Part shown: piece by piece, positions 39,406 through 51,300 of the stretch
How the letters are laid out: each line of letters begins with the position of its first letter
Position numbering within the stretch: position 1 is the stretch's first letter
NCBI GenBank assembly: GCA_001939145.1
Contig: LSRX01000255.1
Span: forward strand, 394,195-458,194
DNA: 64,000 bases
Direction: 5' to 3'
Source: Symbiodinium microadriaticum
Taxonomy: Eukaryota > Sar > Dinophyceae > Suessiales > Symbiodiniaceae
The notes under the pieces: model-generated
Databases searched by the model: none
What the model was told of the DNA's origin: nothing
Seen by the model: the letters and a program-made list of their open reading frames with translations, nothing else
Translations under genes and position numbers: made by a program

Positions 39406-40341
39406 ATGACCACTTACAACTGGGCGAAGTATGACCCGAAGTACTACCTGAACGGCGCGCTCTGCGGCGGGATCTGCTGCTCCATCACGCACGGCGCCCT
39501 TTGCCCTGTGGACGTGGTGAAGACCCGCATCCAGCTGGACCCGGTGAAGTACCAGGGAGGGCTCCTGAGCGTCGGGCGCCAGGTTGTGGCCGAGGAGGGC
39601 GCGGGGGTCTTGGCCACTGGGCTTGGGCCCACGGCGGCGGGCTACTTCGTGCAGGGCTGGTTCAAGTTCGGCGGGAACGAGTTCTTCAAGATCCAGTTCA
39701 CGAAATCCCTGGGAGACCAAAAGGCATGGGACATGAGGACCCCTATCATGTTGGGAGCCTCGGCCTGCGCGGAGTTCATCGCCGACATCTTCCTTTGCCC
39801 TTTGGAGGCCGCCCGCATCCGACAGGTCTCCGACCCCACCTTCCCCAAGGGCACCTTCACGGCCATGCAAGCGCTGATCCAGCGGGAGGGCATCATGGGC
39901 TGGTACGCAGGATTGGTGCCGATCCTCTTCAAGCAGATCCCATACACCATGGCCAAGTTTGCCGTCCAGGGTACGGCGGAGATCAGCATCTACAACTCCT
40001 TGCCCACGAAGCGCGAGAACCTGAGCCGGGCCAGCAAGATGGGCGTGTCCATGACCTCCGGCTTCATCGCGGGCGTCGCTGCGGCCATCATCTCCCACCC
40101 AGCCGACTCTTTGCTCTCGAAGATCAACAAGAAGGGTGCCGGTGGCGATGGCAGCATGGTCTCCCGGCTCATGAACATCGCTAAGGAGACTGGCTTCGTG
40201 AAGCTCTGCACCACCGGCCTCGGCCCCAGGTGTGTCATGATCGGAACTCTCACGGCCGGCCAGTTCCTCATCTTCGACACCCTCATGCCCATCATGGGCG
40301 TCGAGAAGTTCCACTTCCACGACCCCTCCAAGCCGCACTGA
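39406..40341 (+). CDS. PIC: Mitochondrial phosphate carrier, copy 1
   Basis: 311 aa, intronless. Inner mitochondrial membrane carrier (SLC25A3/MIR1 family) that imports inorganic phosphate with a proton for ATP synthesis. Three repeats with carrier signatures: PVDVVKTR at 34-41, PLEAARIR at 132-139, HPADSLLSK at 231-239. The third form (PADS) and QIPYTMAKFA, ASACAEFIADI, MIGTLTAGQF are diagnostic of phosphate carriers. The start is the first ATG (MTTYNWAKYD); upstream in-frame codons have no ATG. High GC. A second copy in opposite orientation at 46694-47629 encodes the identical protein. Confidence 0.97.
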   Translation: MTTYNWAKYDPKYYLNGALCGGICCSITHGALCPVDVVKTRIQLDPVKYQGGLLSVGRQVVAEEGAGVLATGLGPTAAGYFVQGWFKFGGNEFFKIQFTKSLGDQKAWDMRTPIMLGASACAEFIADIFLCPLEAARIRQVSDPTFPKGTFTAMQALIQREGIMGWYAGLVPILFKQIPYTMAKFAVQGTAEISIYNSLPTKRENLSRASKMGVSMTSGFIAGVAAAIISHPADSLLSKINKKGAGGDGSMVSRLMNIAKETGFVKLCTTGLGPRCVMIGTLTAGQFLIFDTLMPIMGVEKFHFHDPSKPH

Positions 40342-40539
40342 GCACAGAGTTGTGGCTGCCGTTTTGCGCTTTGTGTTTTGCTTACAGGACAAGACCCTGC
40401 CCAACGGGCACGAGTCTTGGACGACCTGACGCGTGAGAGCGACATGTGAAAATCGCTCCGAGCGTGGCAGGCCGGAATCCTTGTCATTGTGGAGGCCGTC
40501 TCCACAGACTAGTTGCCAAGACCGAAGGTTCCGGGCTAG
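40342..40539. other. 3' flank of carrier copy 1
   Basis: GC-rich flank unrelated to the 3' flank of copy 2: the two sequences diverge about 10 nt after the stop codon. No polyadenylation signal recognised. Confidence 0.5.
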
Positions 40540-43500
40540 GAATAGTAGGTTTACTATTATGGATACTCTTATTTTAACACTATACAAGTATATGCTTGAA
40601 TGAAAAATACTTTTTCTGATGTCGGTGAATCCACTGTCTTCGGAGACCTTTGGAAATTGGGTGAAATATTAAAGATCGTTCGGAAAAAATGATATTATTT
40701 CTATTACGCAATTAACGGTTGATTAATATTAGTGATATTTATTTGGATATATGATCTACTTTTGCGTTATTTTGGCAAATAATGAAATTAATTGAAAATA
40801 TTTTCATGAAAATTATTTTATTGAATCGAGATGAATAAATGATAGGTGTTTTATTAAAGTTTTTAAGAATTTTAAGAATTTTTGAAAATGATATTTACAT
40901 TATAATTTGTGTCATATTAATAATTTAATTTCGATATATTTAAATTTAAGACAAATTCTGATAATATATTTACGAAAGATATTACAAAGAAGGTGAATAT
41001 TCGAAATTATTATTTGGAAAAATGGAAAATTATGCTTTATTATTATTGATATTAATATTATATATGATAATAAACTAATGATGGACTAAAATTAGATATT
41101 AATTATTGGATAATAATTACTATAATTACTATATATATTAAATATTTGAAATAAATTCTTGAATTCTAATATGAAATATTTATACATTTTATGATTAGGC
41201 CACTATAATATATAAAAAGAGATTTTCTTTTCTCGATTATAGTTGATTTAATTATTACATAAAATAGAATATATAATTTTTATATAGAAAATATTATGAT
41301 TTAAATAAAGAATAAAAGATAAAAAAATTATCTCGGCTCGGTCGGGATTGATGTTGTTCTTCTCTTGTCTCTCTCCGCTCGGCTTCTAGTTCTCTTGCAG
41401 GACGATTTAAATTCTATATTTAGATATATTAAGAGAATTTGAATTTCTTTTCGCGAAAATATACGAAATAGATTTAGAATTATTCTTAATATATCTCTCT
41501 CTATGTTCTTTCTTTGGGTCAATTGCCACAAGAAATGAATTTGATACGAACGCGATTTTGAAGAGACTATTATATTTTGAATCTCCTCATGGTAGGGTCT
41601 TAGTGGGAGATCGTCTATTGTCGTAAGGATCGAGAATTTTAGGACGAGATCTTCGGATTAATTGATGATTTTGGAATCGTCATGCGAGAGAAATGTGCGG
41701 AATCCTGGAGATTCGGTATAGTCTGGGCGTGTCGGAAGGGATTCCATGAGATAGGGAGGTCGGGAAATCGAGAATCGACGCCATTTTCTCATTAATTTGG
41801 ATTTATAATTCATAGATTTACTTCTAATAATGATAATTATAATAATAAATAGATTTGTCCGCGACTGATTAAATAATATCGATATATTCTTATTAGAATA
41901 AAGATATGAATAATTTTATTCGAATGAGCTCGTCTGGAAAATAGGAATAATATAAAAGAATATTTATAGATATAGAAAAATAAGATATTTGATATATTTA
42001 TTCATGGATTTAAAGATTTATAATATATTCAATAGCTATATTACGACTTGAATTTATTGATGAAATTATTCTGATTTTTTCTTATCATATTTATATATTT
42101 AATCTATATATATTAATATATAATCATATCTTTGATTTCATATTTTGAAATATTAATATATATTCGAAAAGTAGATAGATATTTCTTCTCATAATAGGAT
42201 AAAGAAATATCCGAAATTATCGATTTTGAAAATATGAATTCAATATCAATATATATGATTCTCATTTATAATTTTTTTCGTATTTATTCTTATATCATAG
42301 AAATATATATATAAGCGATCTTCTTTATAAGAAGATAGAATGCATCTATATATTTATCATTATATTCAAATAAAGAACCATTAATTTATATTCATTCCTA
42401 ATTCTTATCATTAATTTTATAGATCAAATGGAAAAAAAAAGATTAAGATATTTATGAATTGTCCTATTGGAAATCTTTCTATCATTAATGAGAAGATAAT
42501 ATGATATGCCTCTAGAAAAATTCTTAAATCAGAAAGATTATCAGAGATAAGATTTCTCTTCGATATAGATGATCAAATTAATCTCTATAATAGAAGAGAA
42601 GATATATTTGGAACTCTTGAGAGATGCTAATATTAAGATGATAGAGAAATTCAAGATATCTTAAAATGATCTGCTAATCGAATAGAAATGAATATATCGA
42701 AGCTATATTTCTATTCAAGAATTTTCAGAAAAAATGAGAAATATTAATCTTCTCATTATCCAAGAAATATTTCTTAATTTTCTTTTATAATTCTCTTAAT
42801 CATATAAGATATAATATATGAAATTTTCAAATATATTAAAGAAACGAAATCATAGAATTATAACCATCTCGTAAGAGATTTCCAATTTCATATAAATCTA
42901 TTTTTCTTACTAATCTCATAAGAAATCATGAAATAGATGGTCTAATCATATCTTGATTTTTTCAAAAAATCTAATAAATTTATATCCCAAAGACCTATTA
43001 TCTATTCATCAAGAGATAATATATATCATCTTATTTCTATCTAGCAGATATATATATAGGATGCCGATAGAATTAAGATTCTTGCATATTATATATATTA
43101 TTCAAAAGAATAGATATTCTTATTTATTGAAATCGAATTAGTATTTTGATTTAATTTTCGAGAAAAAATAATATATTATTTCTTTATTATATATATAAAT
43201 TATTCAATATATTGAAATAGAATCATAAATTGAGTCGTCGTCAAAATCTCGTTCTGGCGCCATTATCCTATATCTCAATCGATGTGTCTACTTGCGACCG
43301 CCAAATAAAATCTGAGGACATATAGGGCATATACATATAAGATGATATACATAAGCGTATATATATATGCATATATCTATATACATACACAAAGAGACAT
43401 ATATATTTATATTCATTCATATGTACATACTTACGAGGTTGCCAATCCAAGTGTACGGATTGAGGGGCTGTAGGGTCGCGGGTTTCAATATGTGCGGGTT

Positions 43501-45570
43501 GGGCGTCTGTTGAGGTATCGGTAGACCACAGAATTACATTCTAGTCCATAATCCGATTTTGGGCTCCCAAATTCCAGTCTTATGGCGTGCTATACCCAGC
43601 GTAACTTCTAATACGGCGTTAAATACAGCTCTCCGGACTACTCACCGCTCTAACGACTAGCACGTTTGCAAACACAAGTACAGTGTAGCAGCTCTCGGGA
43701 TTGCTTGCCTATAGCTAGTGACAGCAGCTACGGTCGAGTTATGCGCGACCGCTGGAGGGGATCGGGCGGGGCATCGATTATCGGCCAGGTCCACACGAAC
43801 GCTTCCTCTGACTCTATTCAACATATATGGTTAACCGTAGGTCATTCCAAAATATAGCCTAGACTAACGGGGTTTTAATCGTAACTCAATTATGTAATAT
43901 CAAATAATCAGATTAGATATATCGTAATATCAAATTAAGAATATCATTCTATAATATCAAATAAATAGAATAGAATTTTTTAAAATAATAAATAAGAATT
44001 TCAGAAGATAAGGGATAGCGTATTGTAAGGTCCTTATAATAAGGATCCGACTATTTAAGATACTTTGGCGCTAGAACAACAAGATATATCCTCATATAGT
44101 AACTTATTATACGGGTTTGTATACTATGTTGGAATGCTTTGCCATTGCTATGTTGTGCAAGTGGCATTTCGCGCTAGCAGCGCGCTAGTTCCGCGCTAGT
44201 GAATTAGCGACAACTTTGTCGCTTAGCACTACTGGCCCGGTCCTGCGTCATGGAAGACTACCAACTATCCTACTATGTTCCTATCTAATATTAGTCTGCG
44301 CTAGTGCANGCGCTAGCAGCGCGCTAGTTCCGCGCTAGTGAATTAGCGACAACTTTGTCGCTTAGCACTACTGGCCCGGTCCTGCGTCATGGAAGACTAC
44401 CAACTATCCTACTATGTTCCTATCTAATATTAGTCTGCGCTAGTGCACTTTTCCCACACTTTATCATATTTCATATGTTAATAGTACGGTTGAGCCAACC
44501 AATACTTTTCTCTTAGAGATGAGGCGGGGCCCGAAGGAACAGACCATTTCGGCCACCTTCAGGCAAAGACATTTAGGCAACCCCCCATTTAAATAGCTAA
44601 TATAAGAATAATAGTCCATACCATAAAAATATAATATAATATAATAAATAATCTATTTCTCAAATAATATAAAAAATTAAAAATCAATTATCACAACAAA
44701 ATAAATGCAGAATATTCTATCTATAGATAAATAACGATATAGAGATAAATATTCGTCATAATCATACATAATATAATAAAATCAATCGATATAATAGACG
44801 ATATCATAATTACCAATATAAATATAGATAATCTAATCTATAACGACAGACGATAATATAATAGAAGATCCGACAATAAAGGCTCACGGACGACAAACGT
44901 GACAAGAGATATAACAGACGAAATATCGACGAATAAATGACACTCAATCAAAAAAGACGACGACAAATTAATAACGCCAAACGACACGACGGACGACGAT
45001 ATAAGGGCGGACAAAGCCGAACTTATCACACGAACGAATCTAGCAGACGGCCTTATATTAGAATTTTAGAACGAAAAACCAAGGCTCCGGTTCAACAATT
45101 TAGAGAAATTTCGTATTCAATAAAATTTAACATAATATTTAAGCGATAATGTGTAAAAATACTCTTCAATTTTTTTAGGACGGGCGTCCCCAAATTCACT
45201 AGACATTTCTTGGTCTCGATAAGAAGTATTCCTGTCGCAAAACCCCGAGAATTTCGCGGGGAAACGATGTGGGCCCCAAAACTTCCTAGAAATTTTGGGT
45301 GAGATACGGGAAACTACATAGAACGTATCTTGCTCCAAATCTACCGGAAAAATTTGGGGCGGATTGCCGGGGGTTTCTCTTTGTAGGGTAGAGCAATAAA
45401 ATATAAAATTCACTTCTAGTCTTAATACAGAATTTCAAACGAAGCTAGAAGTCTTATCCTATAAACTGTTTTTCGTAATGAAATCGAAAGAATATAGCAA
45501 TAAACTCAAAAAAATTAACAACCAATCTAACAAATTCTCTATAGTCTAAACATTCCATCGGCGGCCCTCT
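40540..45570. other. AT-rich island between convergent genes
   Basis: Sampled 60-base lines contain 13 to 27 percent G+C, against roughly half elsewhere. No open frame above about 100 codons, no exon-like motif, and no TTTAGGG repeats. Moderately GC segments interrupt it at about 41580-41790, 43440-43860, 44100-44470 and 45180-45400. The last has several inverted short words (CCCCAAAACTTCC with AAATTTTGGG). No mitochondrial or plastid gene is recognisable. It separates + strand genes on the left from - strand genes on the right. Confidence 0.85.
44171..44447. repeat. 138-bp direct duplication around a single N
   Basis: 44171-44308 and 44310-44447 look identical, with N at 44309. Each copy starts GCGCTAGCAGCGCGCTAG and ends GCGCTAGTGCA, so it is rich in GCTAGC-type palindromes. 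It may be a true tandem repeat or overlapping contig ends that were joined without merging. Confidence 0.85.
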
Positions 45571-46693
45571 CTCGGGGCGCCACGAATCAGCTACTTAGGA
45601 GATGATAAGTCTCTGAATAGTTGTACTTAGATACGTTTCGTCTTATGGGGGGCCCTGAACCCTCAACCCTAAGCCCTAAAGCTCAGCAACTTAGTTGTCG
45701 TCGCGATCTTGTGATTGTCACTGGTGACCCAAGGCCCCAAGCGAGAAATGACCCGCACAGGGCCTTGGCCTTAAGCAATCCCCAAAGACCCGAGGCTCCA
45801 TCAAGTAGATACTCTTCGGCTCGTTGTTTCTGGGACCCTCATCTTTTGAATGTTTTAAGCTTGAGATAATCGGGATGATCAGTCAACAAAAAACTGCGCA
45901 GTGAGTTGCATGATTTCTTCGGTTGAGGGTTTAGGGTGTAGTATGGTGTAGTGCAGAAAATTCATGGTGCATTCGTGTACCCTGAACAACTCCGGAAGTA
46001 CGGAGTGATCTCAAGATAGGAGCTTCTAGTATCACAAGCATCGAAGTAGAAGCAGGTAGTTTCAGGGTTTAGGGGCAGAGGTGTCATATGGAGCACACTC
46101 TCAACAGGGCTGGGCATCAATCGAACATGGTTTACGTTCTAGGCCCAGGCCCTACTCTTCAGAATTATAAACTGTAGGGCACCGTGGGGTGTAGAGGCAT
46201 CACCTTCTGAAGCTTCTGGGCCTCTGGGTGCATGTTGTCCAATGCCTGGCCTACGCGACAAGCACTGGCAAGGTCAGAGCGCTAAGACTATGCTGAAGCA
46301 GCTCGCAAAACACTACAGAGCACGACTCCCCTTCAAGCAAGCGCTGCGCTGAGGATTTGGGGCCGGGGTCTATCTGCGTGTCGTGGTTTCGTGCTCTGTA
46401 TGGCTGTGCCTGGAAACACGACGCTGGCATACGCAGGGTGTTTGCCCGTAGGAGATGAGTTTTGTTTTCAGGCACTTCGACACAAGGCAATGTATGCAAA
46501 CGCGCAGAAACGCACAACTCCAGAAGGTTCAGGAACTCAAGTCTTCTTCTTTGTACTGTATAAGGCTTGTCAGATGGTAACTTGTCAGACAGTAAGTACC
46601 TGTAGCTTGCTTTCGGAAAAAACATTGAAACCTGTAGCCTGTAATGTATCAGGGGAGGACTACCGCGCAGAACTTCTGGGACACTCACCGTGC
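45571..46693. other. 3' flank of carrier copy 2, no gene
   Basis: Normal GC content returns, with one telomere-like tract near 45930. Open frames here are extensions of antisense frames of the carrier gene. Confidence 0.5.
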
Positions 46694-47629
46694 TCAGTGC
46701 GGCTTGGAGGGGTCGTGGAAGTGGAACTTCTCGACGCCCATGATGGGCATGAGGGTGTCGAAGATGAGGAACTGGCCGGCCGTGAGAGTTCCGATCATGA
46801 CACACCTGGGGCCGAGGCCGGTGGTGCAGAGCTTCACGAAGCCAGTCTCCTTTGCGATGTTCATGAGCCGGGAGACCATGCTGCCATCGCCACCGGCACC
46901 CTTCTTGTTGATCTTCGAGAGCAAAGAGTCGGCTGGGTGGGAGATGATGGCCGCAGCGACGCCCGCGATGAAGCCGGAGGTCATGGACACGCCCATCTTG
47001 CTGGCCCGGCTCAGGTTCTCGCGCTTCGTGGGCAGGGAGTTGTAGATGCTGATCTCCGCCGTACCCTGGACGGCAAACTTGGCCATGGTGTATGGGATCT
47101 GCTTGAAGAGGATCGGCACCAATCCTGCGTACCAGCCCATGATGCCCTCCCGCTGGATCAGCGCTTGCATGGCCGTGAAGGTGCCCTTGGGGAAGGTGGG
47201 GTCGGAGACCTGTCGGATGCGGGCGGCCTCCAAAGGGCAAAGGAAGATGTCGGCGATGAACTCCGCGCAGGCCGAGGCTCCCAACATGATAGGGGTCCTC
47301 ATGTCCCATGCCTTCTGGTCGCCGAGGGATTTCGTGAACTGGATCTTGAAGAACTCGTTCCCGCCGAACTTGAACCAGCCCTGCACGAAGTAGCCCGCCG
47401 CCGTGGGCCCAAGCCCAGTGGCCAAGACCCCCGCGCCCTCCTCGGCCACTACCTGGCGCCCGACGCTCAGGAGCCCTCCCTGGTACTTCACCGGGTCCAG
47501 CTGAATGCGGGTCTTCACCACGTCCACAGGGCAAAGGGCACCGTGCGTGATGGAGCAGCAGATCCCGCCGCAGAGCGCGCCGTTCAGGTAGTACTTCGGG
47601 TCATACTTCGCCCAGTTGTAAGTGGTCAT
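46694..47629 (-). CDS. PIC: Mitochondrial phosphate carrier, copy 2 (inverted)
   Basis: 311 aa, identical in every residue to the copy at 39406-40341, in opposite orientation (tail to tail, 6.35 kb apart). I count about seven base differences in 936, all synonymous (for example in the codons for Ile42, Val60, Gly103, Asp104-Gln105, Leu199 and Ala259). The flanks diverge at the ATG and just after the stop. No introns. The long frames antisense to it are shadows of its GC-rich codons. It has the same carrier motifs and function as copy 1. Confidence 0.97.
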   Translation of the reverse strand: MTTYNWAKYDPKYYLNGALCGGICCSITHGALCPVDVVKTRIQLDPVKYQGGLLSVGRQVVAEEGAGVLATGLGPTAAGYFVQGWFKFGGNEFFKIQFTKSLGDQKAWDMRTPIMLGASACAEFIADIFLCPLEAARIRQVSDPTFPKGTFTAMQALIQREGIMGWYAGLVPILFKQIPYTMAKFAVQGTAEISIYNSLPTKRENLSRASKMGVSMTSGFIAGVAAAIISHPADSLLSKINKKGAGGDGSMVSRLMNIAKETGFVKLCTTGLGPRCVMIGTLTAGQFLIFDTLMPIMGVEKFHFHDPSKPH

Positions 47630-47642
47630 TGCCCAAAAGGCT
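47630..47642 (-). promoter_or_regulatory. Probable spliced-leader acceptor of carrier copy 2
   Basis: On the - strand the sequence AACATCAG ends at 47641 and is followed by the 11-nt leader CCTTTTGGGCA and the ATG. Such a short 5' UTR fits trans-splicing. The leader word TTTTGGGCA also occurs before the RCC1-like gene (5505-5513). Confidence 0.4.
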
Positions 47643-48340
47643 GATGTTCTGGCTGCTGTGTCGTGGAGGTTGGTCTAGCATAAAGCTCAAGCCATCATTC
47701 CACAGGCAGACATGTCTTTCGTCAATGTCGACATGGGAAGATGCACAAGCCTTGATTTGGAACTTGCTATATATGCCCATTTTGCGATCGACAGGTTAGC
47801 GTTGGCGCCGCACAGGTTGAACAGTTGACAAGCAAGCGTCTAGCGAATCTGTATGGCTGGTCCATGTGGGCGGGGGGCTTTACACGTATCATCGAAATGC
47901 CACTTTGGCGGGGTGTTCAACCTGTGACATGGTCATTACACTCGCATCAAGCAATACATCCAGCATGTGCAACATCCGAATCTGAGCTTCTGTGATCAAT
48001 CCCGACAGCCTCGTTTCTCTACAGTAGTTGGGGCAGGGCCATTCTGTCCCCAGCTAATGTTGCACATGCTCTACGCTCCAACAGTGGCGACGATAGCATA
48101 ATCTATGCCTTTTGTAGACTCGCATGGCAGCAAAGCATAGCTTGCAATGCAACATTGCCTTCGGATGATCTTCTCGAATATTTGCAAACTCATGTCAGGT
48201 TGGTGTGCTCATTCAGCCACGGATGACACGCACCTGGCAGGAAACACTGCAATCAAGCGTAATTGGTTCTTGGTTCACGTTGAGCACCACAGCCCTTTTT
48301 CACTGAGCGTGTTGAGGGTTTAGGGTTTAGGTTTCCTGAC
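47643..48340. other. Intergenic region upstream of carrier copy 2
   Basis: About 700 bp of unique sequence without telomere-like repeats until about 48315. No gene recognised; it probably includes the 3' end of the - strand gene to the right. Confidence 0.5.
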
Positions 48341-48393
48341 CTGCAACTTCACGAACTGGATTTTCGGTCTGTTCCCAACAGCTGCAACGCCCC
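48341..48393 (-). CDS. Candidate exon
   Basis: Encodes GVAAVGNRPKIQFVKLQ. Acceptor CATGCAG, donor GTCAGG. Its phase differs from the previous exon, so one is missing between 48393 and 49122. Confidence 0.5.
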
Positions 48394-51300
48394 CTGCATG
48401 CTCGGACGCTCACAGTGAAGCATAAGACGACAAACGAGCATGACAGCAGGAGCCATCCGAACAAATTCCTGAACCCTGAGTTCTTAGCCCTCCGCCCGCA
48501 TAACCCGGAAAGCAACACCAGCAACCTCTGCCAGTCCAGTTGGTGTATAGTAAAAGTCTGCTTTCACATAGGTACCAGAAGGGAACCCCAAGAAAGCATC
48601 TGGCCTCCCTGGCTCCTCCAGCCCTAGAGTTAGGAGCACCCAACACCCTGGAAGCCCTGAAATCCCAAACCCTAAACCCCAAACCCTGAAAACCCTAAAA
48701 TCCAAAACCATAAGCCCTAAACCCTAAAATCCAAAACCATTAATACAAACCCTGAACCCCGAATACCCCTAGAATCCAAAACGCCTGAATCCCAAAACCA
48801 TGAAAACCCCTAACATCCAAAACCCCTAAACCCCTAAACCCTGAACGCCCGTAAATCCAAAACACCTGAACACCAAAACCCTGAAAACCGTAAACCCTAA
48901 GCCCCAAAAACCCTAAAGCTTAGGTACTGCCCCCAGACAGTAACAGTCCATAATAGGGCTACTATCAAAGGCCTTATATATCGACCCTATCATGAATATT
49001 ACTCAACTGTTACTGAGTGGGGGCAGTATCCAACCTAAAGCCTTAACCCTAAGCCCCAAACCCTAAACCACGAAACCCTAAACCCTAAGCCCTAAGCGCT
49101 AGACGGGGCTAAGGACCGGACCTGGGCCGGGTTCGCAGGCTGCGCGCCATACGGATACCTGAGGAAGCCGATGTTGCATAGAAACGAAAACAAAAGCATT
49201 GTATAATATAGTGTAGACAGGGTAGTATAGTATAGTAGAGTAGACTATAGAAAAGTCCGTTTTAGCTCAGAGTTTCGGGTTTTGGGATGTCTGGTGTACG
49301 GTTTAGAAACTGTAAGTTTCGCCAGCGATGGCTCAGAACATGTTTCGTGCTGGTTGGGTTTAAGGTGGCGAGGGAGTGAAAGGGCGTGTTGATGTGGCTG
49401 GGCGGGTTTTCGCTGTTGCTGGTGTAGGCGCTGATGGGGAGGTACGATGGTGTTGATGTTGGTGGGGATTGGTTGACGACGAAGGAGTCCCTGAGGGGCG
49501 GGGAGGGGGATCGTGTAAAGATGGGCTTGTAGTTTACAGCAAGGAGGAAGCGGGAGTGGCAAAGGAGTGGGTGGGCAGGGGTGGGGCGGGTTCTGTCGGT
49601 AGCGTTGATCGGGATAGTGGCCGCATATCAGCAGTTTTTTAGGTTAAGGGAACGCCCGTGTCAAGTGATCGTGTGCAAAATTCCCTACTTTAACAGATCC
49701 TGGCGAAGACGGAAATCCAGCCCCGATCCCGCAGCACGTCGCCACGAAATGCAGCAAGCTTAATCTAAACCAGCTACGCAGGAGATAGAGTCCAGAAGCC
49801 ACAGAAACAAAACAAAACTGAACCACCCACACCTTGAAAACCCCATAGATCTTCTTATAGAACCCTTGAAGGGACAAAGAAACCGCAAAGCAAACCTTCA
49901 CTTCCTTTTTGCCAAGGAGGGCACAGGCCCGCTGGCTGCTGTAAAGACGGTGTGAGCAGAGGCGGTGGAGGAGGCAGGGCCTGATAGCCAAAGGAGTTCA
50001 TCACAAGGACAAGGGGGTTTAGGAGGCTTCGGGTTTGAGGGCTCATGCTTTTCGGGGGTGCAGTACGGGGTGTAAGGGATTTGTAAATAGTGTTCAGGGT
50101 TTCTATAGGACTTTACCTAGTCTTCAGGATTTTGCTTAAAAGGGTATAGGGATGGTGCTCCTTCATAACAAAAAGGCAATGAACATTTCTTGCCTGCTTT
50201 ACTTCAAAACCCGAAACCCTCGACTCTAAAGCCGAAGCCCTACGTCCTAAACCAGAACCCAGAGATTTAGTCCACCAAGAGACCTGAAAAACTGCCAAGC
50301 ATCCAGGCGAACCCAAACCCTAGAATTCAAAAGCACGCATTCTTCAGGATTTAACCTAGGAGTCGGAGACCCTCAACCTCATCCTGAACCCCTATAAGTG
50401 CCGGACACTTTGACCGTAGCCACTCTGACCGTATCCGCTAAAGCCACCAGACTGGCAGGGACGAGGGCTGAGGGCCTAGGGCTTAGGCTTCGATGCCCAC
50501 TGAAGCCTCGAAACCACAAGCTTACACCTCCCAGATTGACATGCAAAACCACAAATCACAAAACCCCCCCCCGATAACCCTCTAAATCCCCTAAACCTTG
50601 AACAACCCTTAAACCTGCAAAAGGAAGCCCCTAACATCCCAAGCCCTGCACCCTACTTGGAAGGCTTTGGAAACGCTTTGGAGATTTCCGGGTTCAGCTG
50701 GTCGTTGAGGGTTTAGGGATGAGGGTTTAGGGTTTAGAAATTAGGGCTCAGGGTTTAGGGCTTAGGGTGTTGAAATTAGGGTTTAGGGTTTAGGTACATG
50801 TTCCGAACTGTTAGGCCGGAAACTACCAAATCCCTTTAACTGAGCAGTGTCCCTTGTATTCTGCATGCGAGGTTTCTGCCGAAGTTTTGGAGTCCCAAGA
50901 ATGCTTCGCCTGGGACATGCCCCCCCTGAACTCAGGACCCCAAACCATAAACAGTGAAGTACTACAGCTCAGGCTGCACATCTTAAATCCTGAATCCCTG
51001 TGGCGTCGGGGCGGTACTTCGCATTCGCAGCTCTAGCCAAGAAGCTTCCGATTTTCTCGGTTCACTAATGGCAACGCTAGACTTGAAGATACTGGGTTCG
51101 GGGTACTAGCTTTACTAGAGTTTAGAGTTAGTGTTTAGGGTAGACGGCGGACGCATTGGTCATGACAGCAATAACAGTAATGTGCAAACCAAAAGCCAGT
51201 GAATAAAGATAGCTCCAGTGCTTATTGGTACGGACAACCAAGATCGTAGTAGCACCAAATCCAGAACCGGGCCAGCCAAGCAATGTAAGTGCACCAGTAT

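Noticed and set aside
39352-40587. 411-codon frame antisense to phosphate carrier copy 1 (and the counterparts at copy 2)
   Set aside because: GC-rich codon-third positions leave antisense and shifted frames open; the sense strand encodes an unmistakable carrier.
40540-45570. Transferred mitochondrial or plastid DNA
   Set aside because: The base composition would fit, but no cox1, cob, cox3, rRNA or plastid gene segment can be recognised and frames are short.
46251-46693. Extra coding sequence downstream of carrier copy 2
   Set aside because: It is only the continuation of a shifted frame past the end of the carrier gene; no conserved motif.
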